This document shows positions 1 to 10,979 of a stretch of 64,000 bases of DNA, in pieces. The translations under genes and the position numbers were made by a program. Source of the stretch: Azolla caroliniana (lineage: Eukaryota; Polypodiophyta); the NCBI GenBank assembly GCA_043228905.1, contig JBHGNT010000012.1, positions 10,602,001 through 10,666,000 on the forward strand, in the 5' to 3' direction. How positions within the stretch are numbered: the stretch's first letter is position 1; each line of letters opens with the position of its first letter. The notes under the pieces were generated by a model. It was not told the origin of the DNA, ran no database searches, and saw nothing but the letters and a program-made list of their open reading frames with translations.

Positions 1-3000
1 GAGCGAAACGGTGCATACCGGGGAGCCACGGACCGGAGAGGTCCGGATCGGCGAGGGCAGGACCGGAGAGGAACGACGGCACTCGCGGCAAGTGAAGAAG
101 AGATAATGCTCATTACCGAAGAGAGGGAGCTGAACCTTGCCGGAGAAGAGATGACCTGGGTGGTCGATTCCGGAGCGTCGTTCCACCTGACCCCGGAGAG
201 AAAATACTTCTCATCCTACACTGCCGGTGAGCATGGCTGTGTCCGGATGGGAAATGAAGGTACGTGCCGGATTGCCGGCATAGGAGACGTGTGGCTGATG
301 ACATCAACCGGATGCAAGATGCTGCTGAAGAATGTCCGACACGTTCCGGAGGTTCGATTGAACCTGATTTCGGCCGGGAGGCTAGACGATGAAGGCTACA
401 CAGGTAGCATCCGGAACGGCGTAATGAAGTTCAGCAAGGGGAGCCTGATAGTGGCTCGGGCCCGGAAAGACAACACACTGTACCTGATGAATGCCCGGCT
501 ATGTCCGGAGGAGCTGAACGTGGCATCCGACACTGCCGGTGAGCTATGGCACAAGAGACTGTGCCACATGAGCGAGAAGGGGATGAAGAGGCTTGCCGAA
601 GACAACCTGATACCGGTAAAGCATGTACACTTGGGGAAGTGTACCGACTGTCTGGCCGGTAAGCAAAACCGGACCTCCTTCCACTCGAGGCCACCGACGA
701 GACGTAGCGCACCACTGGAGTTGGTGCACACTGATGTGTGTCAGGTAGAAACGAAGTCACATGGCGGAGCCCAGTACTTCGTGACATTCATTGATGATCA
801 CAGCCGGAAGCTGTGGACGGCACCGTTGAAGACAAAGGACCAAGTGTTGGGCGTCTTCAAAGAACTCCACGCGAGAATGGAAAGGGAATCCGGCAAGAAG
901 CTGAAAGCGATACGAGCGGATAACGGAGGGGAATACCGGGGGCAGTTCCAGGAGTACTGTCGCTCGAAGGGAATCCGGCTCGAGTTTACTGTGCCGAAGA
1001 CGCCGGAACTAAACGGGCTGGCCGAGAGGATGAACCGGACCATAATGGAGAGGGTCCGGAGTATGCTGGCACATGCGAAATTACCCAAGGGGTTTTGGGC
1101 TGAGGCAATGTCGACGGCGACATACGTGATAAACAGATCACCCTCAGTACCTTTGGACGGAGACACGCCGCAGAAAGTGTGGACCGGTAAGGAAGTGTCC
1201 TACCGGCATCTGAAGGTGTTCGGGTGTCTCGCATACGTGCATGTGGCAAAGGACCGGAGAGGAAAGCTAGATCCAAAGACCCGGCCATGCATATTCCTCG
1301 GTTACGGCGACGACGAGTTCGGCTACCGAGTATGGGACCCGGTCGACAAGAAGATATTCAGGAGTCGAGACATCATCTTCATGGAGGACAAGACACTCGC
1401 CGACTGGGAGTCGGAGAAGAAGATGAAGAGCTCCAAGTCGACCGGTGAGGATAAACTCTACGAGGAGCAGTCCCGACCGGTAAGGGACCGGTTAGCACTC
1501 GAGGATCCGGCCGAAGACGGTGAAGAAACAGAACCGGCCGAAGAAGATGAAACTGATACCGGAACCGGCCCCGATCCCGAAATGGATTCGGATGAAGAGG
1601 AAACGGAGGAGCCGGTTACCGAAGCTCCGGAACGGAGATATCCTCTAAGAGAGAGAAGGGCCCCCCGGAGATTTCCGGAACCTGAGCACGTGCTGCTAAC
1701 CGATGAAGGGGAGCCGGAAAGTTTTGAAGAAGCAAAGCTTGACAACCATAGCCGCAGGTGGTTAAGTGCCATGCAGGAGGAGATGGATTCCCTGCATGAG
1801 AACCACACATATGAACTTGTGGAGTTGCCGAAAGGTAAGCGGGCACTTCGAAACAAGTGGGTGTTCAAGCTGAAACCGGGAGATGCCGGAAACCCCACGA
1901 GATACAAAGCCAGGATCGTGGTGAAGGGGTTCCAGCAGAAGAAGGGCGTCGACTTCGACGAGATATTTGCCCCGGTAGTGAAGATGACCTCCATCCGGAC
2001 GGTGCTGAGCATAGCGGCAAGCATGGACCTCGAGGTAGAACAGATGGACGTGAAGACGGCATTCCTTCACGGTGACCTCGAAGAAGAGATCTACATGCAG
2101 CAACCGGAAGGATTCGAGAAGAAAGGGAAGGAGCACCTGGTATGCCGGTTGAAGAAGAGCCTTTACGGACTGAAGCAGGCTCCCCGGCAATGGTACCGGA
2201 AGTTTGACTCCTTCATGACCGATGAAGGGTACCACAAAACGCAGTCCGACCACTGCGTGTTTGTGAAGAAGTTCGACGGAGGAGACTCACTAATACTCCT
2301 CCTATACGTGGACGACATGTTGATCGTCGGACGGGACCAGGTCAAGATACGGATGCTGAAGAAGGCTCTTCACCGAACCTTCTCAATGAAGGACCTGGGT
2401 CCGGCGAGGCAAATACTAGGGATGCACATCATCCGGGACCGGAAGAAGAAGCAGTTGTGGCTATCACAGGAGAAGTACGTGACAAAGGTGCTTCAACGGT
2501 TCAACATGTCGGAAGCAAGACCAGTCGGGTCGACTCTCCCGGCAAACTGCAAGCTGTCCAGCAAGCAAAGTCCCAAGACAAAGGCTGAGAAGGAGGACAT
2601 GATGAAAGTACCATATGCCTCTGCCGTCGGGAGCTTGATGTACGCAATGGTGTGTACAAGACCGGACATAGGATATGCAGTCGGAGTGGTGAGCCGGTAC
2701 ATGAGCAATCCCGGCAAAGAGCACTGGAACGCGGTCAAGTGGATACTCCGATACCTGAAGGGCACGGCAAACTTGTGCCTCCGATTCGGCTCTGGTAAGC
2801 CCGAACTCGACGGCTTTACTGATTCAGATATGTCGGCTGATGCAGATACCAGTCGGTCCACATCAGGGTATGTGATGACGTATGCAGGGGGAGCTGTTTC
2901 GTGGCAGTCGAGGCTGCAGAAGACGGTTGCGTTGTCAACCACGGAGGCGGAGTACATGGCAGCTGTTGAAGCCGGCAAGGAAATAATATGGATGAAGGAC

Positions 3001-3282
3001 TTCATTAGAGAGCTCGGTATCTGGCAAGAGGAGTGCAGACTCTACTGTGACAGTCAGAGTGCCATCCACCTTGCGAAGAATGCGGCCTATCACTCCCGGA
3101 CGAAGCACATCCAGCGTAGATACCACTGGATCCGGGAAAGGATAGAAGACAAGGAGTTCGTGCTGACGAAGATCCACACGGACGAGAACGGGTCGGATAT
3201 GCTGACCAAGGTGCTCACACCCGACAAGCTGGAAGCATGCCGGAAGAGGATCGGATTGGAGAGACATCCCATGCCGAAGTGA
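1..3282 (+). CDS. Copia-A gag-pol polyprotein, C-terminal part (protease, integrase, RT, RNase H)
   Basis: The frame is open from base 1; the first in-frame ATG is at 106, but the natural start lies upstream. Counting from that ATG, the aspartic protease has D21-S-G. The integrase zinc-binding part is H149, H154, C179, C182 and the catalytic triad is D210, D272, E307, the usual DD35E spacing. The reverse transcriptase core carries YVDD at 734-737, and RNase H begins near D906. The order protease-integrase-RT-RNase H is diagnostic of Ty1/copia. No internal stop or frameshift is visible over more than 1,050 codons, unlike every other Copia copy here, so this copy may be functional. An acidic, repetitive stretch (about 470-515) links integrase to RT. 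Confidence 0.93.
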   Translation, partial: ERNGAYRGATDRRGPDRRGQDRRGTTALAASEEEIMLITEERELNLAGEEMTWVVDSGASFHLTPERKYFSSYTAGEHGCVRMGNEGTCRIAGIGDVWLMTSTGCKMLLKNVRHVPEVRLNLISAGRLDDEGYTGSIRNGVMKFSKGSLIVARARKDNTLYLMNARLCPEELNVASDTAGELWHKRLCHMSEKGMKRLAEDNLIPVKHVHLGKCTDCLAGKQNRTSFHSRPPTRRSAPLELVHTDVCQVETKSHGGAQYFVTFIDDHSRKLWTAPLKTKDQVLGVFKELHARMERESGKKLKAIRADNGGEYRGQFQEYCRSKGIRLEFTVPKTPELNGLAERMNRTIMERVRSMLAHAKLPKGFWAEAMSTATYVINRSPSVPLDGDTPQKVWTGKEVSYRHLKVFGCLAYVHVAKDRRGKLDPKTRPCIFLGYGDDEFGYRVWDPVDKKIFRSRDIIFMEDKTLADWESEKKMKSSKSTGEDKLYEEQSRPVRDRLALEDPAEDGEETEPAEEDETDTGTGPDPEMDSDEEETEEPVTEAPERRYPLRERRAPRRFPEPEHVLLTDEGEPESFEEAKLDNHSRRWLSAMQEEMDSLHENHTYELVELPKGKRALRNKWVFKLKPGDAGNPTRYKARIVVKGFQQKKGVDFDEIFAPVVKMTSIRTVLSIAASMDLEVEQMDVKTAFLHGDLEEEIYMQQPEGFEKKGKEHLVCRLKKSLYGLKQAPRQWYRKFDSFMTDEGYHKTQSDHCVFVKKFDGGDSLILLLYVDDMLIVGRDQVKIRMLKKALHRTFSMKDLGPARQILGMHIIRDRKKKQLWLSQEKYVTKVLQRFNMSEARPVGSTLPANCKLSSKQSPKTKAEKEDMMKVPYASAVGSLMYAMVCTRPDIGYAVGVVSRYMSNPGKEHWNAVKWILRYLKGTANLCLRFGSGKPELDGFTDSDMSADADTSRSTSGYVMTYAGGAVSWQSRLQKTVALSTTEAEYMAAVEAGKEIIWMKDFIRELGIWQEECRLYCDSQSAIHLAKNAAYHSRTKHIQRRYHWIRERIEDKEFVLTKIHTDENGSDMLTKVLTPDKLEACRKRIGLERHPMPK

Positions 3283-3292
3283 AGGGGGAGTT

Positions 3293-4001
3293 TGTTGGGA
3301 TTTTCGGTCCCTCCGGATGGGATGTCCGGAGATGAATGACGGCAAGCCCGGTTGCGGTTACGGATCCGGAGGATGAAGAGTACCCGGCTACGGAGCCGGA
3401 TGATGAAGACCCGGCTACGGAGCCGGATGATGAAGACCCGGCTACGGAGCCGGATGACGAAGACCCGGTTACGGAGCCGGATGATGAAGACCCGGCTACA
3501 GAGCCGGATGATGTATGTACCCGGAGAGAGATCCGGATGCGGGGACATATTTGTGAATATGTTTGCCAAGGGCCCTTGAGGCTATATTTGTAAATAGCCC
3601 GAAAGTCATATGTGTATAAATATGACTTAGGGCAAACTGTTTGTTTGTTGCTGAAAAGTTGTTGCTTATTTTTTCTGTTTTCACTTAGAGAGAGTGTAGA
3701 GAGCAGCCGAGAGAGAGAGAGAGAGAGAGAGAGACGAGGAGGTCGTTGCCTCTGTGTATTACCGCCGCCTGTGGCGAAGATAGTGAGCTCAAGGTTGTTG
3801 CCTTGAAGCTTCACCATTGTACATCTCTGTTCATAGTGATAGTTGGAGTTTGAGGACTCCCGTGGTTTTTCCCATTTAGGGTTTTCCACGTAGAACATCC
3901 AGTGTACCTTTCTCTCTATTGTTTTTCGTGCATTGTTGTATTTCCCGTTTTCTGTGAATCGATCCTGTTCCTCGGTTGTGGCCGAGCACGGAATTTCAAC
4001 A
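3293..4001 (+). repeat. 3' LTR of Copia-A
   Basis: It starts TGTTGGGA after the purine tract and ends TTTCAACA, giving the TG...CA termini. It is 709 bp long. It contains a 27-bp tandem repeat at about 3365-3525, five units around GAGCCGGATGATGAAGACCC, and a GA microsatellite near 3705-3734 in the transcribed leader. The end boundary was placed by alignment with the Copia-C LTRs, which share the 'ctcggttgtggccgag' block shortly before the terminus. Confidence 0.85.
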
Positions 4002-4102
4002 GGGAGCCGGTGTTCCCTCCGTCTGAGGGTCCGAACGTTTCCCGGCTGCCTCAATGGTCCTTGCCGACGACCGTCGCTGGAGATGCTCCGTAGGCTCCTC
4101 CT

Positions 4103-5101
4103 CTATTTCCTCTTCCTGAGTCCCGACATTGAGTTTTGCCGCAAGGGGTCCGCTTCTCTATTCACCGGTCGGCGGAGTGTAACCTTTAGGGGCCGTGCCA
4201 GTGGTTCCTCCTGCACATCCGTTGGCCGCTTCCGGCTGCCGCTCTCCTTTCCTGCCTGTTCTGCGTCCGCCGCCTTCCCCTTAGTGGCCTTAGAGGCCAA
4301 CAACTGTTGTCGTTTGGAAGCCGTCTTTGGGGTGCCGTCTGCCACTCTTCCTCGCTTCTTGGGCTGGACGGGTGGCCCAAGCAAGGTGAGCCACTGCGTT
4401 ACGGCGTGCCATATCCTCCGTCCGTCTCGGCCTTCTTTGCCGTCTTTGCCTCTGATGATCTCGATCGCCGCACACAACCCGTCTGCGATCAATACCGGCC
4501 AATCCACCTTGATCCCTTCATAGGTGGCGATGATCATCCCTGCCCGGTTCTGCGGCATGACAGGGGGTCTAGGGTACACATGGCCGTATTCGTGGAGCAC
4601 ACGAGCAATCTCGCGGAACATCATATCTCCGCCGCCCTGTGTCCGGTAGCCCTTGCTGGCTAGGGAGTACTCACCAAAATACCTGATGAGTTGCTCCGGG
4701 GTCGGATTGTCAATCGTGAGTATGCCTCCCTTCGGGAGGCCTATTAACGCTCGAATCGCCTCCGCCGTTATGACCTCTATGTCGATTTCTTTGATCACTT
4801 TGTCGGCTTCTTTCTGTGGCGGTACTTCCATCATCATCAAGAAGCCCTCGAGCCCGTGTTGCTTTAGCCATGTCTTGGCGGCTTCCGACAGCGTTTGCGG
4901 GTCCATGTTTATGTCGAGGTCGGATTGCGGTGGCGAGGTTGGATGGTGATGAGAGTGAGATTGAGAGAGAGAGAGTTCAGAAGGCGGGGGTTCTCTGTGC
5001 GTAGGTTCTCGTCTGATGATCTTGCAGCGCCTTGGTGCTTCTGTGCTCCTGGGTTCGCGAAAGTAAAGGGTCTCCACGCGCAGTGGTTTTTCTCTGTGCA
5101 T
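4103..5101 (-). CDS. Accessory ORF of Gypsy-D, unrecognised ~330-residue protein
   Basis: An uninterrupted frame lies downstream of integrase. The first ATG is at 5101 (332 residues). A second ATG at 4906 (MDPQTLSEAA...) aligns with the start of a related degraded copy at 15070 on the plus strand and may be the true start. The N-terminal 60 residues are basic and Ser/His/Pro-rich. The middle (YFGEYS..., YRTQGGGDMMF, GMIIATYEG) is the part conserved in the second copy, and the C terminus is Lys/Arg-rich. I see no membrane segment, signal peptide or enzyme motif and do not recognise the family. It is intact although the adjoining pol is broken, and is separated from integrase by about 150 nt. 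Confidence 0.6.
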   Translation of the reverse strand: MHREKPLRVETLYFREPRSTEAPRRCKIIRREPTHREPPPSELSLSQSHSHHHPTSPPQSDLDINMDPQTLSEAAKTWLKQHGLEGFLMMMEVPPQKEADKVIKEIDIEVITAEAIRALIGLPKGGILTIDNPTPEQLIRYFGEYSLASKGYRTQGGGDMMFREIARVLHEYGHVYPRPPVMPQNRAGMIIATYEGIKVDWPVLIADGLCAAIEIIRGKDGKEGRDGRRIWHAVTQWLTLLGPPVQPKKRGRVADGTPKTASKRQQLLASKATKGKAADAEQAGKESGSRKRPTDVQEEPLARPLKVTLRRPVNREADPLRQNSMSGLRKRK

Positions 5102-5282
5102 TCTGGCGCCTTTTTCGAGTGTGTGCACGTCGTGTACTAAAATAGCATTATGTCCTATGGTGGCGCTTTAAATGCCCACTACGTACCTTTTCACTCCTCC
5201 CTCTTTCATCCATTCATTCCTCGCTTTTGCATGATTACTTTGTTTTTTTTTTTTTTTGGTTATTATTATTATTAGTGTGACG

Positions 5283-8200
5283 TTACTTGTCCGTTGGTCC
5301 TCTCGGACCCTTACCGGCCTCATTCTCCCCAGTTACCGGCTCGCCGTCTCTGCTGTCTTGGTGGTTGTCGTTTCCCTCATCGGTGTCGGTCCTTTGCTCA
5401 AATGGGTTCTTAGGCATCGGTCCTCTATATGGCTTCAATCGGAATCCGTTGACCCATTTGCCTAGCACTTCGCCGGCAAGTGTCCCTAACTGGTAGGACC
5501 TATTATACTCACGTGTTAGCCAATATCGTTCGGTCCATCTAAACCGTAGTTTACCCGGCATATTGCCCATCCGGGTCTGAAATACTAACACCGGTTTGCC
5601 GATTGCGAACATTTTTTCGTTTCCTTTCCTGTGCCGGTCGACAAATGCTTTCCGTCGCCGTTGCTCCAATTCTAAGTGCAGGATGCTTGCCAGTCGTTGT
5701 TCCTCGAGTTCACACAGCGCTGTTAACCGTATTGCCTCCGACTCCTTCTCGTTCAGCCGTTCCCGTAGCTGGATCCGTAAGCTGGGTACTTGGAATCCAC
5801 CGGCATTGCCGCCTCTAGTTCGAACGCTAACCGGAACGGTGTTGTTCGAATGCTCGTTTTGTATGCCGTCCGGTATGCCCAAAGCGCGCTATGTAGCTTG
5901 GTATCCCAATCCGTTCGGCTTTCGTTGACAATCTTCCGGAGGATATTCTGGAGCGTTTTGTTCGTCGATTCCGCTAACCCGTTCACTTGCGGATAGTATG
6001 GTGTGCTCCGTTTATGGACAACGGCATAGAACGTCGTCAGGCTTTCAACTACTTGGCCGAGAAAGTGCCCCCCTTGGTCGCTTATTAATTCGATTGGGCA
6101 TCCGTAACGGCACCAGATGTACTCGTATAGAAATTTCGCCGTTACGCAGTGGTGTTGTCTCTTAAGGCTTTGGCCTCCACCCATTTCGTGCAGTAATCCG
6201 TCACGACGATGACGTACTGATTACCCGTTCTCATTGCTGGTGGTTTGAACGGTCCAACAAAGTCCAACCCCCACTTCTGGAATGGCTCGAGTGGTAGTAC
6301 CGGCAGGTGTGGCATACGAGCCTGCTCCGTTGGCTGGCCCATTCGCTGGCATAGGTCACATTCTTTTGCATACCGTATCGCATCTCTTAATGTCGTTGGC
6401 CATCATAGGCCACTTTGCCATATTTTCCTGGCCGTCGCATCTCCGGCATAGTGACCTCCGGCGACTCCGTAGTGGGCTTCCCTCAGTATAAGGTCCTTTT
6501 CATCGTTGCGCACAACCCGTCTCCATATGCCGTCCGCGCCCTTGTGGTAAAGTGTGTCTTGCAGTAAGCAGAAATGTCGGCTTTGCACCGCTAGGCGTTT
6601 CCGTTCGTCCCGGTTCAACTCTTCCGGAGGCAGTCCTGTGCTCAGAAACTGGTGCATGTTTGTGAGACACTGGTCTTCCTGTGCCACCGTCTCATATGCT
6701 GCCGTTTCCGTAGTGACTCGAAACAGCTCCGCATCCGGAAACTCATCCGCTACTCCGTCACCCGTCTCTCCGGACTCTAATCGGCTTAAGTAATCCGCCA
6801 CGACATGCTGTATACCGGGTCGATGGAATATTTCAAACTCGAATTCCTGTAACAGTAAGGTCCACCGGGCCAATTTGCCGGTGAGTGACGCTTTGGACAC
6901 CAGGTAAAGGAGTGTCGAATGATCTACATGGAAGGAAAACTTCCTTCCCAATAAATAATGCCGAAACTTTGTCACACTGTAGATCATCCCTAGAGCTTCT
7001 CGTTCCGTGGTAGAGTAGTTCCGTTATGCTTGGGATAGCTTTCGGCTGGCATAATACACTGGCCGGTACCACTTTGGCTCCGTAAGCTACATCAGTACGC
7101 TTCCGATTGCGATGTCGGAGGCGTCCACGAACACATGAAATTCTTTACTCCAATCCGGAGGTTGCACTACCGGTGCTTGCGACAATAGTACCTTGAGGGC
7201 CCTATACGCCCTATCCTTGGTGTCGGTCCACTGAAATGGTGTCCGATGTACGGCGGCATGCAACAGTGTAGCCAGGTCGGCCAAGTATCGGAGCATCCGG
7301 TTGTGCCACCGGATCTGGCCTAAGAACCGGCTTAATGCCTTTGCCGTTACCGGCGCCGGTGCTTCTAATATGGCTTTCACTTTGTCTGGGTCGACTGCAA
7401 TACCTTCCTGGCTCACAATATGTCCTAATAAAGTTCCACTGGACACGCCAAATACACACTTTGCCGGATTCAAGCTTAGTCGGTACGCTCTACACTTTTC
7501 TAGACAAAGACGGAGGTGCTGAAAATGGTCCTCCGCCCGACTATAGACGGCGAAATCGTCAAGGAAAACCTGCATAAAAGCCGGAATATATTCACCAAAG
7601 ATTTCCATGATGATTTGTTGAAATGTTGTCGGCGCCGTTTTGAGTCCGAACATCATCACCACGGCCACAAACACCCCCCATTCGGTGACAAAAGCCGTTT
7701 TCTCTTGGTCGTCGGGGTGCATCCGGATCTGATTATTCCCGCTGAATCCGTCTAGAAAGCTATAGACCTCATGGCCGGTGACGGCATCCAACACTCCATC
7801 TGTGAACGGAAGTGGAAACGCATCCGTTACCGTAGCTGCATTGAGTTTCCGGTAGTCCACACAAACTCAAATTTTTCCGTTCTTCGGTACGACTACGATC
7901 GGCCTCAGCCATGTCGATTTCTTTACCAGATAGATAAAGCCAACTCTTAGCAGTTTGTCGATTTCCTCCTTGACTTTGGCGGCATAATTGGGATTCATCC
8001 GGTACCGTCTTTGTGCCACTGGTTTTGCGTCCTTGCTCAAGTGAACCTGATGCTGGTATAACTGAGGGTCGAGTCCTCGCATGTCTGCGTATGACCAGGC
8101 GAACACATCGCGAAATTCCGTGAGAAGTGTGATCATCGCCGTTTTGTCTTCGGACTTCATCTCCTTGGCGATGTGCACCGGTTTTGCTTCGTCCGTGGTC

Positions 8201-8310
8201 CCTAGGTTCACCTCTTCCAGTTGCGACGCTTTTACGCGCTGTGAAACAGCCATTTCCCGTTCCAACGCTTCCTGCGCTTGCCGTAACTCCCGGATTGCGT
8301 CTTTATCCGG
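5283..8310 (-). pseudogene. Gypsy-D pol: RT, RNase H and integrase, frameshifted
   Basis: RT runs from about 8265 to 7400 and includes the catalytic FLDD in FLDDFAVYS. A TGA at about 7866 interrupts it just after KNGKI. RNase H follows (about 7150-6780), then the integrase zinc-binding region (about 6500-6340), a catalytic core with [15 protein letters not shown] and NGLAESTNKT (6290-5900), and a C-terminal tail to 5283. At least three frame changes are needed (near 7080, 6400 and 6180-5880). The N-terminal side starts abruptly without protease. Function as an active polymerase is excluded by these lesions. Confidence 0.85.
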
Positions 8311-8399
8311 TTACAGATTACACATTGCATCCTCATAGTGCATTCTAGAGCCGAGTGTCCGGAATTTAAGTAGGTTGTGCACTGTATTGCTTGCCGAAA

Positions 8400-9524
8400 C
8401 CGGAGGTCTTCATCGGACGGTAACGCCTGTTGGAGTGCTCCCAGTGTGAGCTAGGAGCTTGTCTTTTCCATCTCTCTCACCCGGTCAATGACCTGGTCGA
8501 TGGTACTTGTGCGGAAGTCAATTACCATGCAAACCGTGCGTAGGGGTTCCCGGAGCGCGTTTAGGAATATAGTCCGTTATTCTTCCTCCGGGGGTGCGCG
8601 GGCAAGCTGATTATGCATCCGTTGAAACCGGATGACAAACTAGGGAATGCTCTCCCCTGCCTCCTGTCGGATGGTATAAAATAAGCCTACCATTACGGTC
8701 TGGTCCACCTCCTTTTGGAAAAAATGCAAGAATTTAGCTTTTAAATCTGTAAAGATGTTGATGGTAGACGGGTCTTGCGTCCGGTGCCATCTTGCTGCCG
8801 GTCCCTCCAATGTGACGCCAAATTCCGCTATCTTAGAGCGTTCCTCTTCATCCGGGGTCAATCACTGGGACACATGGTTGGCTTCCCAGGTTTGTTCAAA
8901 GGCGTGCACATGAGCTTCCGCGTCCGGATCATCTCTATACTTGGAGTACTGGAACGGCATGTCGTCGTCCGATATCGGTGCGCGGGCTGGCAGTGTTGGT
9001 GCTCGTTCCAGGATTTTCTCCGGCGTCGGTGGTCTTTCCTGATTTGTTTCCGGCGTCGGTGGTCTTTCCTCTTCTTTTGGTGACGAAGGCCTCTCCTCTT
9101 CGACTTCCGATGTCGGAGATCGCTCTTCCTCTGTTGGTTTCGGGGTTTCCAGCGTTAGCACTTCCGGTTCTGGTGTCGGTAAGGTATCCAATCCTTCGTC
9201 CTCCGGTCCGCCCGGGGTTTCGTTGCTGCTACGGTAGTTCGTGTGCACGCTGTATTCCCCTTCGGAGTCTGATTCATACGCTAAAAAGGCTTCTGCTTCG
9301 CCTTCTCCGTTTGCCAATGCCTGGAGAAGGGATTCGGTTTCCCAAAGGCTGCTTAGGCTGTTGTCGTCGTCCGGGTGCGATGTTTGCTGTAACCAGAGGG
9401 AGTCCTCCGCTACTCTCCGGATTACGTTGGAAAGCGCCGCTTGCTGGAAAGCCTCACGTCTCCTTTGCCTTTCGGCAAGGCGTCGAGTTTGATCTGTAAC
9501 CAGGTCGTGCGTTGATCTAGTCAT
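8400..9524 (-). pseudogene. Gypsy-D gag, interrupted
   Basis: The ATG at 9524 opens a 220-residue stretch with Pro/Glu/Thr-rich repeats (ERPPTPE, about residues 130-185). A stop near 8862 is followed in the same frame by a capsid-like segment (FGVTLEGPAARWH, FTDLKAKFLHFFQ), then further stops. The capsid segment resembles the retrotransposon gag family found in many plant Gypsy elements. No zinc knuckle was found. The 5' LTR and candidate primer site lie immediately upstream on this strand. Confidence 0.7.
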
Positions 9525-9577
9525 CCATCCGTGCCGTCGTTCGCTGCAAAAACAGGAATCGTGGTCGCCAAAAATTG

Positions 9578-9982
9578 TGTTAACTCTTAGGGCCGGACAA
9601 TGGCCTAACACAGGGTGTCTACGGAAGACACTTCACCAAAGGGGTGTTACGGCAACAGGATTAGACTCAATGATTAATCCGACTTAATTAGGTTACTTAG
9701 CATGATCGTCTTTAATAATCACACGCGTAAGATATAACAATGAAGGCAGAATGACAATTAACACAGAGAGATAACAACACTAAGCTTTATTAATTAACCG
9801 TTATTCATTACATTGTATCCGGGCCTTTAAATAGGTTTCCGGTCTGTATTACAAAACGGTGCCATCCGCACCTGTTCGGGATCGGTTCGGATCCGGAACG
9901 GCATACCGATTCCGGTCCGTCCGTCCACACTCATAGCTTACTTACAACCATTCCTACTAATTAAATAACTCCCCGTTTCACA
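9578..9982 (-). repeat. 5' LTR of Gypsy-D (LTR1)
   Basis: It matches a second LTR at 10250-10668 along most of its length, for example 'acacgcgtaagatataacaatgaa' region and the block around 'ttacaaaacggtgcca'. On the minus strand it runs TGTGAAACGG...TTAACA. The minus-strand TATA-like block is near 9826-9832 (TTTAAAT). The inner end may be two bases further left because TGTGTT is ambiguous. Confidence 0.75.
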
Positions 9983-10249
9983 CTCTGGACTCCTTTGCCG
10001 GCCGGTAATAGGTATAGCCCCCTGGTTTTCTATTCAAATGAAACACCTCGGTAGTTTGTCAATTGAAAAAGTCGTTGTATGGACTCAAGCAAGCCTGTGT
10101 GCTGGGAACACAAAAATCACGCAAAGGTTGCGTAGGATGGGATTTGCTCCATTGAAATCGGACTCCTCATTGTTCATTCGGCCAAGTCGGACTGGACCGA
10201 TTAGCATTCTACTATATATTGGGGAAATCGGCCGACTAAAGTCTCAGCT
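9983..10249. other. Junk junction: Gypsy-D-type 3' internal end plus a Copia RT scrap
   Basis: Bases 9983-10025 resemble the sequence beside the second LTR (10669-10710), that is, the end of an internal region next to a 3' LTR. From about 10050 to 10245 the plus strand encodes a Copia RT fragment with LKKSLYGLKQ followed, after a small frame change, by MGFAPLKSDSSLFI and ILLYI. It is cut by the LTR that begins at 10250. Confidence 0.65.
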
Positions 10250-10668
10250 TGTTGTTGCTAGGGCCGGACAACAGCCTAACACAGGGTGTCCACTTAAGAC
10301 ACGTCACCAAAGGGTGGTACGGCAGAATGACTTACGGCACAACTCTTACTTAGACCTTAATCGATTACTTAGCCATACGTAATTAACACGCGTAAGATAT
10401 AACAATGAATACAGAACGGTAATCAACACTGGAAGATTAAGACAATAAGCTTTATTAATTATCCGCTCCTGATTACATTGTAACCGGGCCTTTATATAGG
10501 TCTCTGGTGCGAAATACAAAACGGTGCCAACCGGCACCTTTACGGAATCGTTCCGGATCCGGATCGGCAGACCGATTCCGGTCCGTCCGTCCACATCTTC
10601 TTATATAATAATATGTATATATTAAGACTACTAATTACAACAATTCCCGAATAATTATTCCTTTCACA
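10250..10668 (-). repeat. Second Gypsy-D-family LTR (LTR2), 3' LTR of fragment E
   Basis: It is homologous to 9578-9982 with many substitutions, so the two are not a young pair. Its minus-strand start (TGTGAAAGG at 10668) abuts internal sequence on the right that encodes the coiled-coil ORF, so this is the 3' LTR of a separate family member whose body extends to about 11640. Confidence 0.7.
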
Positions 10669-10979
10669 CTCTGGTTTGGACCTCCTTAAGCCTTCTTTGC
10701 CGGCCGGTAACACATGGCACGCCCGTGGGACAGTACCTTGTACGTCGAACCCACTATCCAGCCCTTTTACGCTTCGTCCAAAATGTCCAGAATGCTTTGC
10801 TCCAAAATTTCCAATGGCTCGTCGGGAATCTGTTGTTGTTGCTGTGGCTGCTGCTGTTGTTCCGTTTGTGGCTGTGGCTGCTGCTCCGTTTGTGGCTGTG
10901 GCTCCGTTTGTCGCTCTGGCACCGGCGTTTCCGTCGTTGGTTCCTCCGTCGGAGTTGTTTGTGGATGATTGACCCCGGC

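Larger units (their letters stand above)
1..4001 (+). mobile_element. Copia-A: Ty1/copia LTR retrotransposon, 5' end outside window
   Basis: The element enters the window inside gag, just after the zinc knuckle, and runs through pol to a complete 3' LTR that ends at 4001. The polypurine tract (3281-3290) directly precedes the LTR. It belongs to the same family as Copia-B (minus strand, 11641-13500) and Copia-C (40011-45029), which share LTR motifs and closely similar proteins. It appears to have inserted into the minus-strand Gypsy-D, because Gypsy-D sequence resumes at 4002. The target-site duplication cannot be tested because the 5' LTR lies outside. Confidence 0.93.
4002..9982 (-). mobile_element. 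Gypsy-D: minus-strand Ty3/gypsy element with an extra ORF 3' of integrase
   Basis: Read on the minus strand the order is 5' LTR (9982-9578), candidate primer site TGGCGACCACG (about 9570-9560), gag, RT, RNase H, integrase and a separate accessory ORF. The RT-RNase H-integrase order is Ty3/gypsy. Copia-A interrupts it at 4002, so its 3' part and 3' LTR lie left of the window. Retroviral-type protease could not be found between gag and RT. Stops and frameshifts make gag and pol non-functional. The extra ORF after integrase recalls Tat/Athila-type elements, but I cannot assign the lineage. Confidence 0.85.

Noticed and set aside
1458-2253. Long minus-strand ORFs (up to 188 codons) opposite Copia-A pol
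   Set aside because: They overlap a conserved plus-strand polyprotein, show low-complexity Ser-rich products and are explained by its codon composition.
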